45,463 bases of DNA from Paraburkholderia panacisoli (GTDB lineage: Bacteria > Pseudomonadota > Gammaproteobacteria > Burkholderiales > Burkholderiaceae). The first letter of the stretch is position 1. Every line of letters begins with the position of its first letter. The translations under genes and the position numbers were made by a program. Positions 31,934-41,420 of this stretch are shown here, piece after piece. The notes under the pieces were generated by a model. It saw only the letters and a list, made by a program, of their open reading frames with translations. It did not search any database and was not told the DNA's origin. The stretch is from the NCBI RefSeq assembly GCF_008369935.1, contig NZ_VTUZ01000061.1, positions 1-45,463 of the forward strand, in the 5' to 3' direction.

Positions 31934-32536
31934 ATGAGCCCTCGCCGTACAGAAAACTTTCCCGACAAACTGCTTGAAGCAGGCGTCACGCTGTTTGCCG
32001 AAAAGGGCTTTCACGGCACTGGCGTGAAGGATATCGTCGAGCGCGCCGGCGTACCCAAAGGCTCGTTCTACAACTACTTCGACAGCAAGGAAGCATTCGG
32101 TGCAGCGATCCTGCGGCACTACGCGGACTTACAGGCAGCCGAATGGCAGCAGTATTCGCGCGAAGCGGATTCACCCGACCCGCTGCTGGCGCTTCGCGCG
32201 ATCTATGAGCGCATCGTCGCAGACTACGAGGCTTGCGACGACCGCTACGGTTGTCTGCTCGGCAACTTCGCCGGCGAAATCGCGCAGTCGAGTGAGCTTT
32301 GCCGGACGACCGCGCGCCAGACAGTCGACGAATGGCGCGTCGGCTTCGCCGAGTACCTCCGCCGCGGCCAGAAACACGGCTCAGTGCGTGACGATCTGTC
32401 CGCCGACGCGCTGGCGGACTTCTTCTGGAACGCGTGGGAAGGCAGCCTGTTGCGAATGAAACTGGAAGACTCGATCGAACCGCTGAAAGCCTGCGTGCAC
32501 CTGATGTTCGACCTGTTTTTCAAATCCGCCCCCTAA
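31934..32536 (+). CDS. TetR-family repressor, NemR-like
   Basis: The product is 200 residues. The helix-turn-helix is GVKDIVERAGVPKGSFYNYF with SKEAFGAAIL following, the pattern of NemR/AcuR-type repressors. Cys107 in RYGCLLGNFAGE aligns with the redox/electrophile-sensing Cys106 of E. coli NemR (SGCLTVKLSAE). No ribosome site precedes the ATG, and the -10 ends 7 nt upstream, so the mRNA is probably leaderless. Operators with core GACCGGTC lie in its own promoter and before yqhD. Inferred role: derepress yqhD (and itself) on exposure to reactive aldehydes or oxidants. Confidence 0.88.
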   Translation: MSPRRTENFPDKLLEAGVTLFAEKGFHGTGVKDIVERAGVPKGSFYNYFDSKEAFGAAILRHYADLQAAEWQQYSREADSPDPLLALRAIYERIVADYEACDDRYGCLLGNFAGEIAQSSELCRTTARQTVDEWRVGFAEYLRRGQKHGSVRDDLSADALADFFWNAWEGSLLRMKLEDSIEPLKACVHLMFDLFFKSAP

Positions 32537-32596
32537 CGTCTCTAACCCCCTGATCTCGTTGTGTCTCGACCCGTCACCTTCCTTTCATCAAGTTTA

Positions 32597-32610
32597 AGAC
32601 GACCGGTCAT
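32597..32610. promoter_or_regulatory. Second TetR/NemR-type operator, before yqhD
   Basis: AGACGACCGGTCAT, identical over 14 bp to the operator in the tetR promoter, 24 bp before the yqhD start. TAAATT at 32612-32617 is a possible -10. Identity of the two sites is seen directly; binding by the adjacent TetR protein is inferred. Confidence 0.65.
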
Positions 32611-32633
32611 CTAAATTACAGGAACGGCATTTC

Positions 32634-33788
32634 ATGAAAAGCTTTACGTTTCAAAACCCCACCAAGATTATTTTCGGGGAAGGACAGATTGCCGCGCTCG
32701 ACGCGAATGTGCCGCGCAACGCGCGCGCGCTGATCACTTGTGGCGGCGGCAGCATCAAGAGCAATGGTGTGCTCGCGCAAGTGCAGGCGGCGCTCGGGGA
32801 GCGTGCCTCGTTCGTATTCGAAGGTATCGAACCCAATCCCACCTACGAAACCTTGATGCAAGCGGTCGCGCTCGCCCGTGAGAAGAACATCGACTTTTTG
32901 CTGGCGGTGGGCGGCGGCTCGGTGATCGACGGGACGAAGTTCATCGCGGCGGCGATGAAGTTCGACGGCGAGCCCTGGGACATTCTGGCCAGGCAGGCCC
33001 CGGTGCGCGATGCGGTGCCGTTCGGCAGCGTGCTGACGCTGCCCGCGACCGGTTCGGAAATGAACAATGGCAGCGTCATCAGCTACCGCGCGAAGGGCGA
33101 CAAGCTGTTTTTCACGAGTGACGCGACCTATCCGCTCTTCTCGGTGCTCGATCCGACTACGACGTATTCGTTGCCGCCTCGGCAGATCGCCAACGGCGTG
33201 GTCGATGCGTTCGTCCATATCGTCGAGCAGTACCTGACCTACCCGGTCGATGCAAAGGTGCAGGACCGCTTTGCCGAAGGGCTGCTGATCACGCTGACCG
33301 AAGTCGGCCCGCAAGCGCTTGCCGAGCCGCACAACTACAGCGTGCGAGCCAACCTGATGTGGACGGCGACGCTTGCGCTGAATGGCCTGATCGGCGCGGG
33401 CGTGCCGCAGGACTGGGCCACGCACATGCTGGGCCACGAGATCACCGCGTTGCACGGACTCGACCACGCGCAAACGCTCGCGATCGTGCTGCCGGCGATG
33501 CTGACCGTGCGCAAGGAACAGAAACGCGGGAAGTTGCTGCAGTACGCCGAACGTGTCTGGAACATCACCGAGGGCAGCGAGGACGATCGCATCAACGCAG
33601 CGATCACGGCAACCCGCATGTTCTTCGAGAGAATGACCGTCGGAACCCGCCTGCGCGACTACCAGATCGGCGGCGGTTCCATCGAAACGCTGATCGCGAA
33701 ACTGACGGAGCACGGGATGACGGCATTGGGCGAGCACGGCGACGTCACGCCGGAAGTCAGCCGCAAGGTCTATGAGGTGGCTGTCTAA
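32634..33788 (+). CDS. yqhD: NADPH-dependent aldehyde reductase YqhD
   Basis: The product is 384 residues, close to E. coli YqhD throughout: LLAVGGGSVIDGTKF (90-103), LPPRQIANGVVDAFVH, and WATHMLGHEITALHGLDHAQT split near residue 270. The metal ligands correspond to D191, H195, H264 and H278. This group III iron-type alcohol dehydrogenase uses NADPH to reduce short aldehydes such as methylglyoxal, glycolaldehyde, acrolein and lipid-peroxidation products. Ribosome site AGGAA before the ATG at 32634. It is preceded by an operator identical to that of the adjacent NemR-like gene, and followed 24 bp later by the esterase gene. Confidence 0.93.
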   Translation: MKSFTFQNPTKIIFGEGQIAALDANVPRNARALITCGGGSIKSNGVLAQVQAALGERASFVFEGIEPNPTYETLMQAVALAREKNIDFLLAVGGGSVIDGTKFIAAAMKFDGEPWDILARQAPVRDAVPFGSVLTLPATGSEMNNGSVISYRAKGDKLFFTSDATYPLFSVLDPTTTYSLPPRQIANGVVDAFVHIVEQYLTYPVDAKVQDRFAEGLLITLTEVGPQALAEPHNYSVRANLMWTATLALNGLIGAGVPQDWATHMLGHEITALHGLDHAQTLAIVLPAMLTVRKEQKRGKLLQYAERVWNITEGSEDDRINAAITATRMFFERMTVGTRLRDYQIGGGSIETLIAKLTEHGMTALGEHGDVTPEVSRKVYEVAV

Positions 33789-33812
33789 GCCAGAACCGGA
33801 GACAGTTCTACG

Positions 33813-34868
33813 ATGAAGCTAACTAGATTCCTCCTGCTCGCGTGCGCCGCCTTCGCGTCGGTTTCCGGCGTGGCGCTTGCCGACGACGCTACGCTTGCGC
33901 CTCGCGAGGCGCCCGCGAAGACCATTCCGGTGCCGACGGAAGTCAGCCCCCAATTGCAAAAGCTGATCGCGGCGCCACTCAACCCCGCGTGGGACGTGTT
34001 GTGGACGACGGGCGAGCAATGGAGAACGGCTGCCGACGCGCAGGCCGCAAAGGTCATGCAAACGCTCCCCGCCATGCGCGAGCGTCTGGACGTGACGGTG
34101 CAGGCATCGATCATCAACGGCGTGAGGGTGCACATCGTGACGCCCAACTATATTCCGCCCGAACATCGCGACAAGGTGCTGGTTCATATCCATGGCGGCT
34201 GCTATGAACTGTACCCAGGCGAGTCGGGTACGGGCGAGGCCATCATCATGGCGGGGCTTGGACACTACAAGGTCATTTCCGTCGACTACCGCATGCCGCC
34301 AGAGGCTTACTTCCCCGCGGCGCTCGACGACGTCGAGACTGTGTACAAGTCGGTGCTCCAGGCGAACGACCCAAAGAATGTGGGTGTTTTCGGGACTTCG
34401 GCCGGCGGCGCGCTCGTGCTCGAACTGATGCTGCGCGCGAAGCAGGAGGGGCTGAAAATGCCGGGTGCGATCGCACCCGGTACGCCGATGTCCGATCTGA
34501 CGAAGACTGGCGACTCGTTCTACACGAACGAAAAGGTCGACAACGTCCTGGTGTCGCCCAATGGGTTCTGCCATGCCGCGGCGGTTGTCTACGCGAACGG
34601 TCATGATCTTAAGGACCCGCTGCTCTCACCTGTCTACGGAGATATGCATGGCTTTCCGCCCGCAATTCTGACCACGGGAACACGCGACTTGCTGCTCAGC
34701 AACACGGTCCGTGTACACCAGAAGCTTCAGCAGTCTGGCGTCGATGCACAACTCGAAGTCTTCGACGGAATGTCGCACGCTCAGTACCAGATGGATGATC
34801 GCGTGCCCGAGGACAAAGCGGCATTCGCAGAAATCACTCAATTCTTCGACAAGCACCTCGGCCATTGA
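33813..34868 (+). CDS. Secreted alpha/beta-hydrolase (HSL/BD-FAE-type esterase)
   Basis: The product is 351 residues. A signal peptide covers residues 1-24 (MKLTRFLLLACAAFASVSGVALA). The oxyanion-hole motif is HIHGGCYE (H127-G-G-C130; HGGG is more usual), the nucleophile elbow GTSAGG has S196, and D291 (TGTRDLL) and H321 (GMSHAQY) complete the triad. It fits the hormone-sensitive-lipase family, periplasmic or exported. The substrate is unknown, probably a small ester. Ribosome site CCGGAGAC. Spacing of 24 bp after yqhD suggests one transcript under the same repressor. Confidence 0.87.
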   Translation: MKLTRFLLLACAAFASVSGVALADDATLAPREAPAKTIPVPTEVSPQLQKLIAAPLNPAWDVLWTTGEQWRTAADAQAAKVMQTLPAMRERLDVTVQASIINGVRVHIVTPNYIPPEHRDKVLVHIHGGCYELYPGESGTGEAIIMAGLGHYKVISVDYRMPPEAYFPAALDDVETVYKSVLQANDPKNVGVFGTSAGGALVLELMLRAKQEGLKMPGAIAPGTPMSDLTKTGDSFYTNEKVDNVLVSPNGFCHAAAVVYANGHDLKDPLLSPVYGDMHGFPPAILTTGTRDLLLSNTVRVHQKLQQSGVDAQLEVFDGMSHAQYQMDDRVPEDKAAFAEITQFFDKHLGH

Positions 34869-35478
34869 TCCCTATTCGAGAGGACCTCCGACAAGGATGG
34901 CGAGACCGATCCCCATAGGTTTTCCCGGGATCGGTCTGCTAGCGTCGCGGGGCGCGGCTTCATTGCGTGTCCATCCCCACGTAAGCCGACGATCCGCCGG
35001 CTGGCATCGTTCGACGAAGGGCCGCTGAGAGGGGATGCCGTTGAAACAGTCTCTACTCTGCTTTATTAATAATCCGCCGGTGAAAACATTGACCTCTCAA
35101 GTCGGCCGGCAAACCGCTCGCGAGCGCGGGGTAAGGGCAAGAATGCTTCTGAAAACCTTGGGAGAGAGACAGTCGGCGACTCTTTCAACAGCATCAGTGT
35201 GAGGCCGACGTTCAAATGTCCGCGCAACGACGTGGATAAAACGCTTGGGATGGATGAGCGGGCACCCTTTGCGCCATACATCCATCGTGCCCACGACGTC
35301 GAGAGGGTCGTAGAATGGTGCTGTGGATCGTTTTCAGGCGCCCTCCTCGAGCGCCGGACCGGCAAGGGCTACCTCTCGCCCGACGTGATCGACGAGTCGA
35401 ACCGGTGTTTGGCCGCCCCGAACTGACGAGCCGCGTCTACGAGGTCGAGCCGGTCGATCATGAGTTTAAGGAGCCGAC
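34869..35478. other. Region of 610 bp with hairpin and one doubtful ORF
   Basis: It holds the hairpin at 34904-34936 and a plus-strand frame at 35199-35426 (75 codons, GTG start, no ribosome site). That frame has mostly G/C third positions and ends LSPDVIDESNRCLAAPN. I do not recognise it and do not call it as a gene; it may be a decayed gene. Confidence 0.35.
34904..34936 (+). terminator. Long hairpin after the esterase gene
   Basis: GACCGATCCC, 13-nt loop, GGGATCGGTC: a perfect 10-bp stem 35 bp past the esterase stop. No T-tract follows, so it may be a transcript-stabilising hairpin as much as a terminator. Confidence 0.4.
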
Positions 35479-35664
35479 ATGAACGCAGTGTGCCCACTGC
35501 ACGGGCCAACGAAAATCATCGGCACGAATGCGTACGGATTTCCGGTCTATGCGTGCTGCTGCAACGACGTGACCTATCTGACGCCCCCGGATGCGTGTAC
35601 GAGGGCGCCGGTGCAACGCGGACGCGACCCGCAGCCCGAACAGCCGAAGACGAGGAAAGAATGA
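35479..35664 (+). CDS. Small Cys-rich hypothetical protein
   Basis: The product is 61 residues beginning MNAVCPLHGPTKIIGTNAYG and continuing FPVYACCCNDVTYLTPPDAC, with five Cys and a CPLH motif; the tail is basic and proline-rich. Cys spacing could suit a small zinc-binding or thiol protein. A good AAGGAG ribosome site lies 5-6 nt before the ATG, the main reason for calling it. No family is recognised. It is convergent with the giant kinase gene, whose stop lies 86 bp away. Confidence 0.45.
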   Translation: MNAVCPLHGPTKIIGTNAYGFPVYACCCNDVTYLTPPDACTRAPVQRGRDPQPEQPKTRKE

Positions 35665-35750
35665 CACTGACATCAGGCCTGTTGCCTCGGTGGTGACTGG
35701 CACGAGACGAATTGCCGATTGTTGCCCTGCTTCGCGCGAAGTCTCCCCCG

Positions 35751-38700
35751 TCACGACGTGCACTCGCCAATCGAAGGCAGACTGAACTGGAAAGTCGCAC
35801 CGTGCCCGGCATTGCTGGATGCCCACAGCTGTCCTCCGTGGGCTTCGATGATCGAACGGCAGATCGACAATCCCATGCCCATCCCGTCGGCCTTCGTGGT
35901 GAAGAAAGCGTCGAACAGCCGATTTGCATTTTCCGGATCGATGCCCGGGCCAGAGTCCTGTACCGCGACGACCACGTGCCCGTCGCCACCCCGACGGGTC
36001 TCGATCAGCAGGTCACGTGCGTCGCCGCCGATGTCAGCCATCGCCTGGATACCGTTAATCACCAGATTGATGAGCACCTGCTGAAGCTGTACCCGATCGC
36101 CGAGCAGGTGAGGCAATTCGGAGGCGAGCTTGAGCCGCAACGAAATCCGCTGATTCGATACTTCGCGCTGAACCAGCAGCACCACTTCATTGACCACCTC
36201 GTTGAGCTCCAGTTGCGTCTTGCGCGGGGCATCCCCTTTGGTGAGCGAGCGGACACGCAGAACGATTTCGCTCGCGCGCCTGCCTTCGGCGATCATATGC
36301 TCCACGCAGGCCCGCACCTCCTCCGGCCGCGGTGTCCGGTGGCCGAGCCATCGCAGACAGGCTTCGCCGCTGGTCACGATCGCCCCGAGCGGCTGCCCTA
36401 GTTCGTGGGCGATGGATGCACTCAATTCCCCAAGGGTTGTCACGCGCGTTGCATGAGCGAGCTCCGCCTGCAACGCCAGCAACTGCTCTTCCGCCCGCTT
36501 CGCCTCGAACCGCCGTGTTGCAAGCTCCGCCTCGGCCTTCTTGCGTTCAGTCAGGTCGAGCACGAAGGCCACGCCGTTTTCCTGCGAGCCTTCCAGTAAC
36601 GCTGTGCCAATGAGAACCGGCATACGCCGACCATCCTTGCGGATGTACTCCTTCTCATAGGGCTGGCACGTCCCCCCTTGCCGAAGTATTTCAAGTGCAT
36701 GGGCATCCGCGGCACGATATTCCGGAGGCGTCATGTCGGCCCATCCGACGTGGCCTGAAAGCAGATCCTGTCGCGAGTAGCCTACGATCCGAAGAAACTC
36801 GTCGTTCGCTTCAGTGGGCACACCAGCCACGCTCCAGAAGAATAGTCCGATGATGTTCGACTCGACGAGTCGCCGGATGCGGGCTTCCCGCTCGCGCAGT
36901 TCCTCCTCGGCGAGCTTGCGCTCGCTGTTCTCCCGCTGCAGATCGGCATAGAGCAATGCGTTCTCCAGCGAGATCGCGGCCTGGGAGGCGAGCAGTTCCA
37001 GCACGGTCACACGTTCGGGCGTGAACGCATGCGTGGCCAGGCGGTTCTCCAGATACAACAGGCCGATCAGCTCAGAGCGCCGCGTGATCGGCAGGCACAA
37101 GACCGACTTCGGTTGCCGGCGGGCGAAGTAGACGTCTGTCGAAAACGGGTTCGATTGCGTCGCATCGGCCAGCAGCACTTGTTCATGGCTGCGCCGGACA
37201 TAGTTGATGATCGATGCTGGCAACGCCGACCCGGACAATGCAGATTCCGGCGCCTCCGATTCGCGTAACTCCGCTGCCGATAACGCCGGTACGGCCAGCG
37301 CCCGATTCAAGTGCCACTGCACGTCGATCATCTGTCGCTCGACATTCGCTTCGGCCGCATGCACCAGATTCTCATTGCGGACCAGCAGCAAATGGCAGCT
37401 CTGCGCGCCCGCGCTTTCGAGCACGATGTGCATCAGCATGTCGACAAGATCGTCGAGCACGATCTCGCCCGAGATGGCCTGCGAGGCCTTGGTGACCGAA
37501 AGCAGATCCAGTTGTGCGCCATCGTCGGGGGAAGCAGCGGCACGTGACGGCGATACTTCGCGCAAGCGCGGCATGCGCGCGTCGAGTTGCCTCACCTTGC
37601 CGTGGGCGCCCCAGCGTGCAAAACAGCTGCGCGCATCGTCAAGATGGGCGCGGGCGGCGGTCGTCCATCCACGGGCAATGCAAAATCCCGCGGCTAACTC
37701 ATGCGCGATACCTTCGTTCTGGACGAAGCCGTGTTCACGGGCCACTTGAATCGCCTCTTCGTACAGACGCATGGCGTCGAGGTCCCGCCCTTCGATGCGG
37801 GCGATCTCCGCCGACACGAGGGCGTGCTTGTCGGCGAACGTCGGCGGATAGGTGTCGGCCCACTCGTGCAGTTGTTCGCGGTGCCGGGCCAGGAGGTCAC
37901 GCCAGCCGGCCTGCTCGTCGGCGGACGCGTTCTGGTAGAGCGCGGCTGCCGTCAGCGCGGTGTAGAAAAAGTAATCGAGCCACGGAATTTGGCCGACTAT
38001 GGCCCACAGCAGCGGTTCGGCCCGTTGGGAAGCAGCGAAGGCTACGGAGTAGTCGCCCGCCAGGAAACACGCGCGCAATTTGAGGACCCAGTACTCGCAG
38101 GCCAGCTCGCTCACCCGGTCTTCCGTCAGTTGCGCCTCGAACGCCGCCTCGTCGAACTGCGAGTCGCTGAACGTGGACAAATTCGCGGTCTGGCCCTGCA
38201 TGGTCGCGATGAAGCGCTGGTTGCATACGATGGCGTCCGCAATGTCGCGGAACCTGCCCTTGCGCACGAAGTCTTCGGCGATCTCCGACTCGCGCCAGAC
38301 GGTGTCGAGCGGATCGCCCCGCAGCAGAAGGCCCCTGGTGAAATGGAGCATGCTGTAGCAAGCGTATGTCAGAGCCCCTGTCTCGATCGCGGTGCGAAAG
38401 AGAGCCCGATGGGAATCGTTCGTGCTCGAGATTGGCTGCGTCCAGACGGCAACCAGTTCCATCGCGAAATACACCTTGGCCTGGTAGGCGACAAAGCCAT
38501 GCTTCTCGACCAGGTCGCATCCGAGCCTGGCGAAACGGTAACCGTCGCGGTATCGGTGAAACACCGGGCCGAGGCTAAGGCCGAAAAAGACACAGGCTTG
38601 CGCGGAATCGCCGCTCGTCCCATGCTGCAGGCTGATGTTCACCATGCGGCACAAAAGCAGACAAAAGAAATGGAGGTCGGTAAAGTGGGCGGGATCGACC

Positions 38701-41420
38701 AGCGCCGACAGTAGTCGCATCGCGGCCAGCAGTTCCGGATCGGTCATCAGCGGCAGGTCGATCAGGCTCTCGATCGGGCGCCCGGCCAGGTTGCGCCAGA
38801 CCGTTTCGTATTCGGCCTGAACCTGTTGCTGGGATGGGTGGGCCGGGAGGTCGATGCCGAACAGCCGCAGGCAGGTCAGCGCACCGTCAACGGCCCGCGC
38901 GTTTTCCGACATGACGACATCCAACTGGACCTTCAGGTGGTAGATGGCCGCCTGGTCGAGTTTCGACGCACAGCGCCGCAATAGCTCCTCGATCAGTTGT
39001 TCGGCCAGGTTGAAGCGACCGGTCAGAAACTCGCACTCCGCGCGTTCGAGCCACAGGCTGAACATCAGTCCGTACTGGCCACCCCATTCGCCGTCGTCGA
39101 GCAAGCCCATGCCCGCCGCCAGATACACGCACGCCGACGCATAGGCCGCCGAGGACTTGGCCCGGCGCCCGGCACGCAGGTCGAGCGCCGCCACCCGCGC
39201 CTTTTCGTCCCGCTCTATCAGCCGTGCGGCACCCCGATTGAACTGGTTCGCGATATCAAACACATGCTCGGCGAGTTCGTCTGCCGGTAAGCCTGCCAAC
39301 AGTACCCGACCGATGCGCAGATGGACGTCGGCACGCTTCGCTTCAGGAATCAGCGCGTAAGCGGCCTGCTGGATCCGGTCGTGCAGGAACTTGCCGGTGC
39401 CGTCGGTGCGCACGATCAAACTGGCCCGCACGGCCGCCGCGAGCCGTTGCTCAACCTCGGCCTGGCTCGGGCGCTGCAACGCTGAGGCCTCTGCCTCGTT
39501 GCCCGCACGCGCGCTGACCAGCGCAAGATGGCGCAGTTCGAATGTGTTGCCCAGGCATGCGGCCAACCGCAGCGCTTGCTGTGCTTGAACCGGCAGTTGA
39601 CTCAACTTGCCCACCATCAGGTCGACGACGTTGTCGGCAAAGTTCTTCGCCTTGACCTGGTCCAGGTCCCAGTGCCAGGCGCGGTGTGGCGCATCGCGCC
39701 GCAGCAGCCCCTCCTTGTGCAATGCATCCAGGAACTGGACAAAGAAGAACGGATTGCCCTCGGTACGCTCATACACCAGACGCGTGAGCGGTTCGCAGAT
39801 GCCGGGTGACGCATGGAACGTGTCGGCGACCAACTGGTTCAGATGCACAACCGACAGCGGCGCGAGTTTGAGATCCGTCACCGGCGCGCCGATGTGGCGG
39901 ATCGTCTCGAGGGCGGTCACGAGCGGATGTGATGCGTCCACTTCGTTATCGCGGTAGGCGCCAATCAGCAGCAGGTAGCGTGTCTCCGGGTGTGTGATCA
40001 GGCCCTCGATGAGCGTCAGGCTGGCTGCATCGATCCACTGCAGATCGTCCAGGAAGAGGACCAATGGGTGTGCCTCGCTCGCGAACACCGTGACGAACTG
40101 GCGGAGCACCATGCGGAACCGGTTTTGCGCCTCGGTCGGCGGCAGCGCAGGAACTGGCGGCTGGGGGCCGATGATGATCTCGACCTGCGGCAGCACATCG
40201 ACGATGAGTTGGCCATTGACCCCGACTGCGGCCTGGATCTGTTGCCGCCAGCCGGCAATGTGCGTTTCACTTTCGGCCAGCAGTTGCCGCACCAGTTCGC
40301 GAAACGCTTGCGTGAGGGTGGCATGCGGAATATCGCGCTGATACTGGTCGAACTTGCCCGAAATGAAATAGCCATGCTTCGCGACAATCGGCTTGCGCAA
40401 CGCGTCGACCAGCGCCGACTTGCCGATGCCCGAGTAGCCGGAGACGGTTGCCAGCGCCCCCTGTCCGGTGGCAACCATGCGCTCGAAAGCGCCGAGCAGC
40501 CGCTCGACCTCAGGGCTGCGCCCGTACAGTTTGTGCGGGACCTGGAAGCGTTCCGGGATATCTTCCGTGCCGAGTGGGAACGATTCGATCCGGCCCGAGG
40601 CCAGCCATTGCGCGAGACACCGGTCGAGATCGGCGCGCAGCCCGTACGCGCTCTGGTAGCGGTCTTCCGGCAACTTGGCCAACAGCTTCTTCACGATATC
40701 CGACACCGGTTGCGGCACTGCGGGGACGATCTCCCCCGGTGGCGTCGGCATGCGGGCGATATGGCAATGCGTCCATTCCAGCGGATCGTTCGCCTGGAAC
40801 GGCAGCTGACCGGTCAGCATGCGATAGAGCAACACACCCATCGAATAGCAATCGGTCCGGTAATCCATCGCACGATTCATGCGGCCTGTTTGCTCCGGGG
40901 ACACATACGCCCAATCGCCCACGGGGACGGCGACGTTCTCCGGCGAGACCGTGCTGAGTCCCTGGGCCGTAGCCATACTGAAATCCACCAGCAGAACCTG
41001 GCCGGTCTCGAGGACGACCAGGATATTGGCAGCTCGGATATCGCGATGAATGACCTGCGCGGCATCGATACCCGCCAATGCATCGGCCAGGTGGCGGCCG
41101 ATACGCAGGCAAACATCCAGGTTCATATGCGGCTCACGATCCAAAGCGGCTTCGAGCGACTCGCCTGCGAAGTCTTCCAGGACCAGCGCTAACGCTCCGC
41201 GCTCTTCGATCAGCGCGAGTGGTTTGGCCGTGCCTGCGACATTCAAGGATTGCAGCAGCAGGTATTCACGCTCCAAACGGGTGCGCACGGCTGCGTCGGC
41301 GTGTTCCGTAGGGAGTTTCAATAGCACCGGCATGCCATCAGTCAAGCGACGGGCACGGTAGAGGTCAGAACCCGCTGTCGAGCAGATCCGCTCAAGGGCC
41401 TGATAATTCGCGATGAGCAT
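35751..41420 (-). CDS. Hybrid Ser/Thr kinase-ATPase-GAF-PAS-histidine kinase
   Basis: The product is 1889 residues from the ATG at 41420 (AAGGAGAAGG upstream). Domains: protein kinase 1-270 with K35, HRDIRAANIL (D127) and DFS at 146-148 in place of DFG; AAA ATPase with P-loop SGYSGIGKSALV near 335 and Walker B LVLFLDDLQW; a long TPR-like helical region to about 1330; GAF near 1370-1530 (SVLCLPITRRSELIGLLYLEN); PAS near 1560-1680 (VPTEANDEFLRIVGYSRQDLL); then a histidine kinase with H1672 in IAHELGQPL, N box LVINGIQAM and G boxes DSGPGIDPEN and GMGMGLS. This 'trifunctional' architecture joins eukaryotic-type and two-component signalling. It has no membrane segment and no adjacent response regulator, so it is an orphan. 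Its inputs are unknown. Confidence 0.92.
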   Translation of the reverse strand: MLIANYQALERICSTAGSDLYRARRLTDGMPVLLKLPTEHADAAVRTRLEREYLLLQSLNVAGTAKPLALIEERGALALVLEDFAGESLEAALDREPHMNLDVCLRIGRHLADALAGIDAAQVIHRDIRAANILVVLETGQVLLVDFSMATAQGLSTVSPENVAVPVGDWAYVSPEQTGRMNRAMDYRTDCYSMGVLLYRMLTGQLPFQANDPLEWTHCHIARMPTPPGEIVPAVPQPVSDIVKKLLAKLPEDRYQSAYGLRADLDRCLAQWLASGRIESFPLGTEDIPERFQVPHKLYGRSPEVERLLGAFERMVATGQGALATVSGYSGIGKSALVDALRKPIVAKHGYFISGKFDQYQRDIPHATLTQAFRELVRQLLAESETHIAGWRQQIQAAVGVNGQLIVDVLPQVEIIIGPQPPVPALPPTEAQNRFRMVLRQFVTVFASEAHPLVLFLDDLQWIDAASLTLIEGLITHPETRYLLLIGAYRDNEVDASHPLVTALETIRHIGAPVTDLKLAPLSVVHLNQLVADTFHASPGICEPLTRLVYERTEGNPFFFVQFLDALHKEGLLRRDAPHRAWHWDLDQVKAKNFADNVVDLMVGKLSQLPVQAQQALRLAACLGNTFELRHLALVSARAGNEAEASALQRPSQAEVEQRLAAAVRASLIVRTDGTGKFLHDRIQQAAYALIPEAKRADVHLRIGRVLLAGLPADELAEHVFDIANQFNRGAARLIERDEKARVAALDLRAGRRAKSSAAYASACVYLAAGMGLLDDGEWGGQYGLMFSLWLERAECEFLTGRFNLAEQLIEELLRRCASKLDQAAIYHLKVQLDVVMSENARAVDGALTCLRLFGIDLPAHPSQQQVQAEYETVWRNLAGRPIESLIDLPLMTDPELLAAMRLLSALVDPAHFTDLHFFCLLLCRMVNISLQHGTSGDSAQACVFFGLSLGPVFHRYRDGYRFARLGCDLVEKHGFVAYQAKVYFAMELVAVWTQPISSTNDSHRALFRTAIETGALTYACYSMLHFTRGLLLRGDPLDTVWRESEIAEDFVRKGRFRDIADAIVCNQRFIATMQGQTANLSTFSDSQFDEAAFEAQLTEDRVSELACEYWVLKLRACFLAGDYSVAFAASQRAEPLLWAIVGQIPWLDYFFYTALTAAALYQNASADEQAGWRDLLARHREQLHEWADTYPPTFADKHALVSAEIARIEGRDLDAMRLYEEAIQVAREHGFVQNEGIAHELAAGFCIARGWTTAARAHLDDARSCFARWGAHGKVRQLDARMPRLREVSPSRAAASPDDGAQLDLLSVTKASQAISGEIVLDDLVDMLMHIVLESAGAQSCHLLLVRNENLVHAAEANVERQMIDVQWHLNRALAVPALSAAELRESEAPESALSGSALPASIINYVRRSHEQVLLADATQSNPFSTDVYFARRQPKSVLCLPITRRSELIGLLYLENRLATHAFTPERVTVLELLASQAAISLENALLYADLQRENSERKLAEEELREREARIRRLVESNIIGLFFWSVAGVPTEANDEFLRIVGYSRQDLLSGHVGWADMTPPEYRAADAHALEILRQGGTCQPYEKEYIRKDGRRMPVLIGTALLEGSQENGVAFVLDLTERKKAEAELATRRFEAKRAEEQLLALQAELAHATRVTTLGELSASIAHELGQPLGAIVTSGEACLRWLGHRTPRPEEVRACVEHMIAEGRRASEIVLRVRSLTKGDAPRKTQLELNEVVNEVVLLVQREVSNQRISLRLKLASELPHLLGDRVQLQQVLINLVINGIQAMADIGGDARDLLIETRRGGDGHVVVAVQDSGPGIDPENANRLFDAFFTTKADGMGMGLSICRSIIEAHGGQLWASSNAGHGATFQFSLPSIGECTS

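Noticed and set aside
35199..35426. 75-codon GTG-start ORF with coding-like third positions
   Set aside because: No ribosome site and no recognisable motif; left as a doubtful decayed gene within the intergenic entry.
39018..39030. GACCGGTC, the core of the TetR operator
   Set aside because: It lies inside the giant kinase coding sequence without the flanking AGAC and AT; an 8-bp match is expected by chance in GC-rich DNA. A second such core near 6738 is also inside a gene.
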